A DNA stretch of 16,472 bases from Pyrinomonadaceae bacterium. Lineage in GTDB: Bacteria; Acidobacteriota; Blastocatellia; Pyrinomonadales; Pyrinomonadaceae. Location: the NCBI GenBank assembly GCA_014379075.1, contig JACMMN010000076.1, positions 1-16,472 of the forward strand, given 5' to 3'. Position 1 is the stretch's first letter, and each line of letters starts with the position of its first letter. The notes under the pieces are model-generated. The model was not told where the DNA came from. It worked only from the letters and a program-made list of their open reading frames with translations, and ran no database searches. Below are positions 6,574 through 14,169 of this stretch, piece by piece. A program made the position numbers and the translations under genes.

Positions 6574-7731
6574 TCAGGCTCCGTCGCGAAGGTTTTCCAA
6601 CGGTTTGATCCCTACCGCTTTGATCGATGGATAAATTGTCGCCATCAAACATAAGACCATAGCAAAAAGTGAGATCATCAGAACATCGTACATTGACGGG
6701 CGAAGCGGAATATAACTTAATAGGTAAACTTCGGCCGTTAGGTTTATAAGTCTAAAATAATTTGCGGTGAAACATGCCGTCAAACCCAGCAATATACCGA
6801 AGATCAGACCGGCCAAGCCGAGAATTAATCCTTCTATCACAAACATCGCAACCACGGTTCGCGCTAGGGCACCGCAGGTCCGCAAAACCGCAATGTCGCT
6901 TCGCCGTTCATTGACGAGCAGTGAGAGCGTGGTCGCAATATTGAGCATCGCGACAAAAATTATCAGCGAGATTATCACCATCGCCGCTTTTCGTTCTAAA
7001 CTCAGAGCCGCAAACAGCGGGCGATTGGCCTCCTGCCAGTCCAAAACGCGAAAAGGCGAACCGGTTTGTTCGCGGATCTTTGCTGCCGTCGAGCTGCTTT
7101 GATAAATATCGTTTATTGAAACTTCCAGAACCGACGGCGAAAATGTGTCCATTCCAAAAAGTTTTGTGAAGTCGCCGGACGAAATCACGATCCAAGTCGA
7201 ATCATATTCGAAAAATCCGGTTTTTAAGATCTCTGCAATTCGTGCCGGAGCCGTTTTAGGCATTGAACCGTTTTTCAGGATAATGACCTCTGCATTATCC
7301 CCTAATTTCAGGCCCGACTTTGCGGCGAGTTCTGCCCCGACGGCGATCTGTATCTCAACCGCGGTTTTATTGGGCAGATCATCCTTCACTCGAAGGACCG
7401 AATAATTTGTCGAATCCGGGCCGGCGAGAAGTGCGGGTTCATGATCTGTCGCAGATACTGAGCGGATATCTCCGATCTGTTCGATTCGCTCGGCAATCAG
7501 TTGCCAGTTGTCGATCTTCGCTCCGTCCGGCAGAAAAACTGAAATATGCGGAGTGTTGGCGAGGATCTTATCCTGCATTTCGCTCTGAAAACCGCGTGCG
7601 AGAGCCTGGGCGAAAATGAGGCTTGCCACGCCGGATGCGATTCCGGCCAGCGCGGCGATCGAGGTAAAACGAACTAGGCTGCGACGCCGTCCGCGCATGA
7701 ATCGCAACGCAAGTTTAACTTCCAAAAACAC
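6574..7731 (-). CDS. LolC/LolE-type ABC transporter permease (FtsX-like)
   Basis: A 385-residue inner-membrane protein with the LolC/E plan: a basic N-terminus (ALRFMRGRRRSLVRF, residues 8-22), TM1 at about 23-44, a large periplasmic (MacB-PCD-like) domain at about 45-245, and TM2-4 at about 248-272, 295-324 and 350-370. WQEANRPLFAALSLER (232-247) is a typical block just before TM2. NERRSDIAVLRTCGA (274-288) is the cytoplasmic coupling helix that contacts the ATPase. LolCDE extracts lipoproteins from the inner membrane for transfer to LolA. No LolD-type ATPase is in the window, so it must be encoded elsewhere; a MacB-like or other FtsX-family permease cannot be excluded. The start is GTG at 7731, which is where a near-consensus promoter predicts transcription to begin, so the mRNA is probably leaderless. 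The MFS gene follows 16 bases downstream. Confidence 0.85.
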   Translation of the reverse strand: MFLEVKLALRFMRGRRRSLVRFTSIAALAGIASGVASLIFAQALARGFQSEMQDKILANTPHISVFLPDGAKIDNWQLIAERIEQIGDIRSVSATDHEPALLAGPDSTNYSVLRVKDDLPNKTAVEIQIAVGAELAAKSGLKLGDNAEVIILKNGSMPKTAPARIAEILKTGFFEYDSTWIVISSGDFTKLFGMDTFSPSVLEVSINDIYQSSSTAAKIREQTGSPFRVLDWQEANRPLFAALSLERKAAMVIISLIIFVAMLNIATTLSLLVNERRSDIAVLRTCGALARTVVAMFVIEGLILGLAGLIFGILLGLTACFTANYFRLINLTAEVYLLSYIPLRPSMYDVLMISLFAMVLCLMATIYPSIKAVGIKPLENLRDGA

Positions 7732-7766
7732 CGCTCAATTGTAGATGTAAAACCGGTAATTGTTAA
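7732..7766 (-). promoter_or_regulatory. promoter of the lolC-like/MFS operon; predicted leaderless start
   Basis: On the minus strand TTAACA (7761-7766), a 17-base spacer and TACAAT (7738-7743) each match the sigma-70 consensus at five of six positions. Six bases (TGAGCG) separate the -10 from the GTG start at 7731, so the expected +1 is the G of the start codon. An imperfect palindrome, GGTAATT-GTT-AATTGCC (7755-7771, one mismatched pair), overlaps the -35 and could be an operator. The promoter elements are clear; leaderless translation and the operator are inferences. Confidence 0.65.
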
Positions 7767-7771
7767 TTGCC

Positions 7772-7884
7772 GTTTTTTGTTCGCATAAATACGCCGTTTT
7801 GGATAAAATATAGTTATTACAAGGCTTAACCGTGGAGATTTCCGGCAAATTCGGATCGCGAAAAATTGAGTTCAATTAAATTTG
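7772..7884 (+). other. upstream region of the ribBA-like gene
   Basis: This stretch should hold the promoter of the ribBA-like/tamB/Omp85 operon. It contains a -10-like run, TAAAATATAGTTA, at 7804-7816, but I find no well-spaced -35. I do not see the conserved blocks of an FMN (RFN) riboswitch, so control by flavin through that element is not supported. No Shine-Dalgarno site precedes the ATG at 7885. Confidence 0.3.
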
Positions 7885-9012
7885 ATGTCTCTAGCCACAA
7901 TAGATGATGCCGTCGAAGATATTCGAAACGGCAAAATGATAATAATTGTCGATGACGAGGATCGCGAAAACGAGGGCGATCTGGTCTGCGCCGCCGAACT
8001 CGTCACAGCGGAGATCGTCAGTTTCATGGCGATACACGGCCGCGGGCTTATCTGTATGCCTCTTACGGAGGAACGCTGCGACGAATTGCAGTTGTCCCCG
8101 CAAACTGCGAACAACACTTCAAGCATGGGAACGGCTTTTACCATCTCGATAGAGGCCCGCGAGGGTGTGACTACTGGAATATCCGCCGCGGACCGCGCAA
8201 AAACGATCCTGACGGCGGTCGATCCCGCTTCGAAGCCCTGGGATCTTGCCCGCCCGGGACATATTTTCCCGCTCCGGGCAAAACGCGGCGGCGTGCTCGT
8301 CCGCGTCGGGCAAACCGAAGCCAGCGTGGATATAGCGCGTATCGCCGGATTGGCTCCGGCGGCGGTGATCTGCGAGATCATGAACGACGACGGCACGATG
8401 TCGCGGATGCCCGACCTCGAAGTTTTTGCGGAAAGGCACGGCTTGAAGATAATTTCGGTAGCCGACTTGGTCCGATACCGAATAGAAAAGGAAACTTTGG
8501 TAAGGCGGGTCGTGGAAACCGACCTTCCGACCGATTTCGGGGTCTTTCACGCGATATTGTATGAGAACGAGATGAACGGGGAAACTCATGTCGCTATGAC
8601 GATGGGCGATGTTTCACAGACAACGGAATCCGTTTTGGTTCGCGTCCAAACGGAGAACATAACGTTTGCAATGTTCGGTGCCAAGCTTGGGGAAGCATCG
8701 GGCGCCATGCAAGCCTCTCTCAGAAAGATAGCCGAAGCCGGCAGCGGCGTGGTCCTATATTTGCGTCAGCGTGAAAATAATCTCGATCTAGTGAATCAAC
8801 TTCGTACATATTCGTTGATGCACGAAAAAGGGATCGATTTTCAGTCCGCCAAACGCGAAACCGGTTACGGAAAGCAGCATGACTATGGTATCGGAGCCCA
8901 AATATTAAAGGATCTGGGCGTGAAACGGATACGTCTGCTGTCCAATCATCCGCCGAAGATAAATGCTATCGAAGCATTTGGACTGGAAATCACTGAGACC
9001 GTAAGTTTGTAA
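7885..9012 (+). CDS. RibBA-like protein: DHBP synthase fused to a degenerate GTP cyclohydrolase II domain (RibBX type)
   Basis: A 375-residue fusion. The N-terminal half (1-200) is 3,4-dihydroxy-2-butanone-4-phosphate synthase, which turns ribulose-5-phosphate into the four-carbon riboflavin precursor. DDEDRENEGD (23-32), GTAFTISIEAREGVTTGISA (82-101) and RPGHIFPL (123-130) are intact. The usual G-H-T-E-A is GQTEA (142-146), with Gln143 where the metal-binding His is expected. The C-terminal half (205-375) keeps the GTP cyclohydrolase II fold, including DYGIGAQILKDLGVKRIRLL (333-352), but not its active site. The usual CLTGDVFGSLRCDCG is NITFAMFGAKLG (258-269), so all three zinc cysteines are gone. 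RQEGRGIGL is RQRENNLDL (294-302), and the catalytic D-x-R before DY is KQH (330-332). This half should not open GTP, so a separate ribA is expected elsewhere. RibBX proteins of this kind are described in Proteobacteria. The ATG at 7885 gives the canonical N-terminus; a TTG three bases upstream is unlikely. tamB follows after 20 bases. Confidence 0.9.
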   Translation: MSLATIDDAVEDIRNGKMIIIVDDEDRENEGDLVCAAELVTAEIVSFMAIHGRGLICMPLTEERCDELQLSPQTANNTSSMGTAFTISIEAREGVTTGISAADRAKTILTAVDPASKPWDLARPGHIFPLRAKRGGVLVRVGQTEASVDIARIAGLAPAAVICEIMNDDGTMSRMPDLEVFAERHGLKIISVADLVRYRIEKETLVRRVVETDLPTDFGVFHAILYENEMNGETHVAMTMGDVSQTTESVLVRVQTENITFAMFGAKLGEASGAMQASLRKIAEAGSGVVLYLRQRENNLDLVNQLRTYSLMHEKGIDFQSAKRETGYGKQHDYGIGAQILKDLGVKRIRLLSNHPPKINAIEAFGLEITETVSL

Positions 9013-9032
9013 ACCCTAGGCGCGTTTTGATT

Positions 9033-12000
9033 ATGGCGGAAGATGAGATAGAACAAGTAGATCAAGGCGAACCGACACCCGAAGCGAGACGGCGGGCTTA
9101 CTTTACGCGTCGCAACACAGCCGTTGGCGCGGGATTGATAGCTATTCTTCTCGTCCTGATCGTCGTTGTCGCTGTCATATTTTATCGCACCGGCGTCAGC
9201 GACAATTATGTCAAGAGCCAGTTCGTGACGAAAATGGCGGATATCGGGATCGTTTTTGATGCCGATGTATTTCGTCTGAGGGTCGCACCGCTGGAACTGG
9301 AACTGAAAAACGCCACATTCAACGACAAGATAACCGGGGAGAAACTTTTTTTTATCCGGGACGCCCGGCTAAGCCTAACCGTACAAAATCTTTACGCCTG
9401 GCAGCTAAGCCGGGATATCAGCATTGACAAGACAGAGATAAGCGGCGCTGAGGTTTGGGTAAGGTTCGACGCCGAGGGTAAATCGAACTTCTCGAATCTT
9501 AAATTTGTCGATGACCAGGCAGGGGGCCGCGTCAATTTCAAATACGATTCGATCAACTTCGCATTGCGTGACAGCGTGATCCATTTTGGCGATGTTTCGA
9601 GAAAGATCGAGGCTGACGCTAATAATGTGGTATTTCTGCTCGAACCGGAGAATCTGGAAGTCCCCGACGACCAGAAACGATATAAGTTCGACCTCACATC
9701 CACCGACTCCAAATTCGTTTATGACGAAAAGCCGTTAACACCGGTCGATATCCGGGCCGTCGGAATTGCCGACCGCATGGGAGCGGATATCAGCCAGTTC
9801 AAACTGACGACGCCGATAGGCGAATCCACGATGAACGGGCGGCTCAGCGATTGGGCGGCATTGAAATACAACTTGAATATCGAATCGACGGTCGATCTCA
9901 CGCAAACTTCAAATATTTTTCCATTAGGCACGACACTTCGCGGCGTCGGTAATTTCAAAGGAAATGTTTCAGGCGAAGGTGCAAATTATAAGATCGATGG
10001 AAGCATCGATTCGCAATCGCTGCAGGCCGACGGCATTTATCTAAAGGCCGTAAATGTCGCCGCCACGGTCGAAGGCACAAATTCGCAGTATGAAGCGAAC
10101 GGCACCGCTATTGCCGAACTTCTTACATTCGAAGATTTTCGCATCGAATTCCCGAAGATCGCCGGTAATGTCCGCGGCACCGGCACGGATTTCCGCTGGG
10201 TCGGCGAACTCCAGGCGGCGGCCGCAAAATCAAAAGCCGTTTCGCTCGGCGGCCTCTTTTTATCCGATGCCGTTGCCGAATACAAGGACAAGGAATTAAC
10301 CGCAAGCGCCGGAACCGGCCGCGCTCAAAAATTTTCGATCAAAGATAGCGAGTTTGCAAACCTCGTCGCCAGGAATTTGAAATTCTCGACCAACGACGGC
10401 GTGACGAACCTCACCGCTCCTAATGCCCAAGCCGATTCGTTCAACACCGAAGATTATAAACTTCGAAATATCAGAGGACGGAATCTTCGCGTCAGAGATA
10501 CGGAAAATAGAACGGATGTTACGGTTGACGGCCTGCAAGCGCAATCTGCCGATATAAAAGGCACCAGGGCCCAGAATTTGACTGCCGATGAACTTCGGAT
10601 AACAAATAATCCAAATTCCGTGGAACTCCAGGCGAAGAATTTGCGGGCGGGCCAGCTTAATGCAGACGGCACGAACATCAGCGGTATTGAGGCTCCTGAG
10701 ATCTCGATCGTCGATACGCCCGCAAACACCGTGATCTATTCTGACCGCTTGCGCGTCGCAAAAGTCGAAACCGCAGCCGCCACTCTCGGCAGCTTGAACA
10801 TCGCCGGTGTGCGTTTAACTATCAGACAGGGGCGCGTCGAAGGAACGTCGAAGGATATTGACGCCGGAACTGTAATCCTCAATAAAAGTTCGACGCTGGC
10901 GGAAGGCGGCAGATTGGAAAATGTAACGATCGCGAAACCGGTTTTCGTACTTGAGCCGTCCGGCCGCTACCGCGCCAGTGCCGATATGAGCCTCGGCGGC
11001 GGCATCATCGGCAATATTCCACTCGGATCCGCTCAGGCAAGCGTGAATGTCAACAACGACCGCGTTGAGCTGAGTAATTTGACCGCCGATGTTATGAACG
11101 GCCGTTTGAATGGCAACGCGACTATCGCCTTTAACACCCGAAACCGCTCAAGCATTACCGCTGATTTTACCGGCCTCGATCTGGCAAAAATTGTTGCTTT
11201 GCAGGGCGGCCGAATCATACCGCTCGAGGGACAGGCGACCGGCAGTGTCAATTTAACGCTGAACGGCACAGACTATCGAACTACCAGCGGAACGATAAAC
11301 GCCGATATAGCAGCGACCGCGGGAGACGCTGCCCGCGGAACCGTGCCGGTGAACGGGAAGGTGCAATTGTCCGCGACGAATGGCCTGTTCAATGTCGATC
11401 TGGCGAGGCTCAACACCGATAAGAGCCAGCTTTCTGCGACCGGGCGTTTCGATCTGCGAAACGACGATTCGAATTTGAATATCGCCCTTAATTCAACCGA
11501 CGCTAGTGAGATCGACCGCTTGGTGCGGGTGCTCGGTATTTCCCCGGCGATCGAACAGCAGTTCGATTCGATGCAGGTGCAGCTCGCGGGAAATCTCAAA
11601 TTTGACGGAAGCCTGACTGGAAATTTGACCGATCCGACGATCGACGGGAAGGCGTCGCTGGATTCCGTCTCGCTTCGCGGACGCGAACTCGGCTCGGTCA
11701 CATCGGATATATTTGTATCTCCGGCCGGCATAGAGATCCGAAACGGCAGCCTTTTGGAAAGAGACGGCGGGAATGTGGCGTTTACCGTCAGCATTCCGAA
11801 TACCGGAGCGAACAACATCGCCGTGCAAGCGACATTGACCAACGTCGATGCTGCGAATTTGATCGCCGCTCTGCCGATCGAAAACCTGTTACCGGCCGGC
11901 GTCCGCGATTTCAGCGCCCAGACATCGGGAACCGTAAATATCAGCGGCCTGCCGAACCAGGCTTTGGGAGAGATAAATTTATCGTCAACCGCCGGATCGG

Positions 12001-14150
12001 TGGCCGGGCAGTCGTTTGACGGCCTGCTGGCAAAAGCCACGTTCCAGGGAACCGTGATAAATCTCGAGAATTTCGAGCTGCGGTCCGGAGAAGGCCTTTT
12101 GAAGGCGAAAGGCACCTATGACCGTGAAAGCACCGCATTTGATTTTGACTTGGACGGAAAGAATGTCCAATTAGCGGGTCTCCGTCCTCTTTTTGGTAAT
12201 AACGAGGCGATTCCCGCGATAACCGGTATTGCGGACATTACCGCCAAAGCCACGGGCGAATCCGATCGGACATCTACTTATAATATTAATTTCACGGGAA
12301 TCGCCCGCGACGTCGTCGTAAACGAAAATCCATTCGGCCAGGTGACTTTCAACGGCAGCACGGCAAATCAGGTATTAAATGCCGATCTGACCGCTGTTCT
12401 TGACGGACGCCCACAGCTGATTAACGCGACGGTGAATTTCGGCGACGAGAACCTGCCGTTCCGTGTGCAGACCGAATTCAACCAAAGCCCTCTGGGCCCT
12501 TTCGTCGCCCTGGTGCCTCAACTGAAGGGAATTCCGATCGCCGGAACGGGCACCGGCCGAATCGATTTCGGCGGCAATTTGTCGCAAAAGGACGACGCCG
12601 GCAACAGTATATTTACAACGGCTAATTTGACAGGCACGGCCGAATTCAGCCAGCTTGCACTTCAGATACAGGACACGCCGCTTGTGGCCACCGAGCCCGT
12701 GGTCGTCCGGTTCAATACGCGCGAGATCGTTTTCGAAAGTGCGAGATTCGCCGGCGGCGGTTCCAACGTCACCATCGCGGGGGCAAAAGCCATAACGGAA
12801 GATGGCATTAATAATTTGGCGATCGACGGCCGGATAAATCTCGCCCTTTTAAACGTATTTCCGAGTATTGCCTCTACCGATACATTCTTTGCGGGATTCG
12901 CGGACGTTTCTATTCGCCTTGCCGGCGTAAACAGGACGGCCGGCATATCCGGCACGGCGAATATCGAAAACGCATCAGTTGCTACATTCATAGGCTCCGA
13001 CCGGCTTACCTTCGACCGGCTGAAGGGACGCCTTTTATTCACTTCAAATCAGGTTCAGATCGACGAGGTCAAAGGCTTTCTCGGCGGAGGGCCGTTCGTC
13101 GCGAGCGGCGGGGCGCTTATCGGGGAAAATCTAAAGATCGCTTCGTTTCGGATCGGGCTAAATGGAACGAATATTACCGTCCCGCTGCCCGAAGATTTTA
13201 TTACTACAGGCGACGCGGAGCTTGAGATTTCCGGCCGCCGGATAGGCTCCGACCTGGCTGTCCTGATCGCCGGAAACATCCGTGCCAGACGCAGCCTTTA
13301 TTCGCAGGACATCGATCTGGCCAACATCGTTGGAGCACGCCGCGAAGGCTCGCTGTCATCGGGGTCGTCCTCTATCTACGCTCCCCGCTTCGACCTTACT
13401 ATCGAGGGCCGCGATGCCCTTGTCGTCCGAAACAATATCGCCGATCTGACGGCGTCTGTGTCGCTTCGGTTAACGGGAAATACCAACAACCCGCAAATAT
13501 CCGGCCGGATCACGGCGAACAGCGGCACGATACTTTTCCGAAAGGACAGATATATCGTCCAGCGGGCCGTTTTGGAATTTCCACCGAATACCGAGATCGA
13601 ACCGATCATAAACCTGCAGGCCGAATCGGAGATCGGCGGGTATCAGATCTTCGTGAATCTATCGGGCCCGCTGACGGACACCGAGCTTTTGAATGCAACC
13701 GTCCGGTCAAGCCCGGCTTTGCCGCAGGCGGACGTGATTTCGCTGATAACGACGGGAAATCTTTCGAACACGGAATCCGGTATTCCGACACTTGCTTCGA
13801 CCGGCATAAACACGGCGGCTGAGATCTTGACCGATTCGATCATCAACAACCCGGCGCGAAAAGCGACGGACAAACTTTTCGGCCTGAATGTTTTTGAGAT
13901 CGACCCGATCATTTCGGGAGAGCGGCTGAATCCGTCGGCACGTTTGACGGTCGGCCGACAGATCAACAATAACTTACGCGTGACCTACGCGACCAATTTA
14001 TCCCAGGATCAGAATCAGGTGTTGGCGCTCGAATACCGCGTTTCCAACAAATTATCCGTAATTGCACAGTACGAACAGCGTTCGCTGAGCAACGTCACGC
14101 AAAATAGAAATAATTTTAGCTTAGAGGTTCGTTTCAGGAGAAGATTTTAG
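9033..14150 (+). CDS. tamB: TamB/DUF490-family translocation and assembly protein (inner-membrane-anchored, periplasm-spanning)
   Basis: A 1705-residue protein, longer than E. coli TamB (about 1260). A short acidic cytoplasmic N-terminus and a basic patch (ARRRAYFTRR, 18-27) precede one TM (31-51). The rest is a long periplasmic region of beta-rich, Asn/Asp/Gly/Thr-heavy sequence with AsmA-like character, expected to form the lipid-binding groove of bridge-like TamB/AsmA proteins. Residues 446-631 hold about five degenerate ~36-residue repeats. The last ~350 residues match the TamB C-terminal domain in style: LTGNTNNPQISGRITANSGT (about 1481-1500), then IEPIINLQAES, and a final NFSLEVRFRRRF strand. 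TamB proteins work with an Omp85 partner (TamA or BamA) in outer-membrane lipid transport or protein assembly, and such a gene follows 19 bases downstream. ATG 9033 opens MAEDEIEQ; a TTG six bases upstream is less likely. No Shine-Dalgarno site is seen. Long antisense frames inside the gene are codon-bias shadows. Confidence 0.93.
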   Translation: MAEDEIEQVDQGEPTPEARRRAYFTRRNTAVGAGLIAILLVLIVVVAVIFYRTGVSDNYVKSQFVTKMADIGIVFDADVFRLRVAPLELELKNATFNDKITGEKLFFIRDARLSLTVQNLYAWQLSRDISIDKTEISGAEVWVRFDAEGKSNFSNLKFVDDQAGGRVNFKYDSINFALRDSVIHFGDVSRKIEADANNVVFLLEPENLEVPDDQKRYKFDLTSTDSKFVYDEKPLTPVDIRAVGIADRMGADISQFKLTTPIGESTMNGRLSDWAALKYNLNIESTVDLTQTSNIFPLGTTLRGVGNFKGNVSGEGANYKIDGSIDSQSLQADGIYLKAVNVAATVEGTNSQYEANGTAIAELLTFEDFRIEFPKIAGNVRGTGTDFRWVGELQAAAAKSKAVSLGGLFLSDAVAEYKDKELTASAGTGRAQKFSIKDSEFANLVARNLKFSTNDGVTNLTAPNAQADSFNTEDYKLRNIRGRNLRVRDTENRTDVTVDGLQAQSADIKGTRAQNLTADELRITNNPNSVELQAKNLRAGQLNADGTNISGIEAPEISIVDTPANTVIYSDRLRVAKVETAAATLGSLNIAGVRLTIRQGRVEGTSKDIDAGTVILNKSSTLAEGGRLENVTIAKPVFVLEPSGRYRASADMSLGGGIIGNIPLGSAQASVNVNNDRVELSNLTADVMNGRLNGNATIAFNTRNRSSITADFTGLDLAKIVALQGGRIIPLEGQATGSVNLTLNGTDYRTTSGTINADIAATAGDAARGTVPVNGKVQLSATNGLFNVDLARLNTDKSQLSATGRFDLRNDDSNLNIALNSTDASEIDRLVRVLGISPAIEQQFDSMQVQLAGNLKFDGSLTGNLTDPTIDGKASLDSVSLRGRELGSVTSDIFVSPAGIEIRNGSLLERDGGNVAFTVSIPNTGANNIAVQATLTNVDAANLIAALPIENLLPAGVRDFSAQTSGTVNISGLPNQALGEINLSSTAGSVAGQSFDGLLAKATFQGTVINLENFELRSGEGLLKAKGTYDRESTAFDFDLDGKNVQLAGLRPLFGNNEAIPAITGIADITAKATGESDRTSTYNINFTGIARDVVVNENPFGQVTFNGSTANQVLNADLTAVLDGRPQLINATVNFGDENLPFRVQTEFNQSPLGPFVALVPQLKGIPIAGTGTGRIDFGGNLSQKDDAGNSIFTTANLTGTAEFSQLALQIQDTPLVATEPVVVRFNTREIVFESARFAGGGSNVTIAGAKAITEDGINNLAIDGRINLALLNVFPSIASTDTFFAGFADVSIRLAGVNRTAGISGTANIENASVATFIGSDRLTFDRLKGRLLFTSNQVQIDEVKGFLGGGPFVASGGALIGENLKIASFRIGLNGTNITVPLPEDFITTGDAELEISGRRIGSDLAVLIAGNIRARRSLYSQDIDLANIVGARREGSLSSGSSSIYAPRFDLTIEGRDALVVRNNIADLTASVSLRLTGNTNNPQISGRITANSGTILFRKDRYIVQRAVLEFPPNTEIEPIINLQAESEIGGYQIFVNLSGPLTDTELLNATVRSSPALPQADVISLITTGNLSNTESGIPTLASTGINTAAEILTDSIINNPARKATDKLFGLNVFEIDPIISGERLNPSARLTVGRQINNNLRVTYATNLSQDQNQVLALEYRVSNKLSVIAQYEQRSLSNVTQNRNNFSLEVRFRRRF
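10368..10925 (+). repeat. about five degenerate ~36-residue repeats inside tamB
   Basis: Residues 446-482, 483-518, 519-554, 555-592 and 593-631 of the TamB protein can be laid over one another. Each opens with a short strand (NLKFSTND, NLRVRDTE, ELRITNNP, EISIVDTP, RLTIRQGR), then a central strand ending near L-x-A or its equivalent, and most close with L/I-x-G/A (RNIRG, QNLTA, SGIEA, LNIAG). The period is 36-38 residues, about 110 bases. DNA identity between copies is low, so the duplication is old or the pattern is structural. It probably adds regular turns to the TamB beta-groove. Confidence 0.6.
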
Positions 14151-14169
14151 ACCAATAAACGGCTTAGGG

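Noticed and set aside
7772..7884. FMN riboswitch before the ribBA-like gene
   Set aside because: I looked for the conserved RFN-element blocks and did not find them.
11273..12115. 280-codon open frame antisense to tamB, with several others (9392-9712, 12662-13042, 13643-13969)
   Set aside because: They lie wholly inside tamB on the other strand, have Ser/Arg/Pro-rich low-information products, and no start signals; they follow from tamB codon bias.
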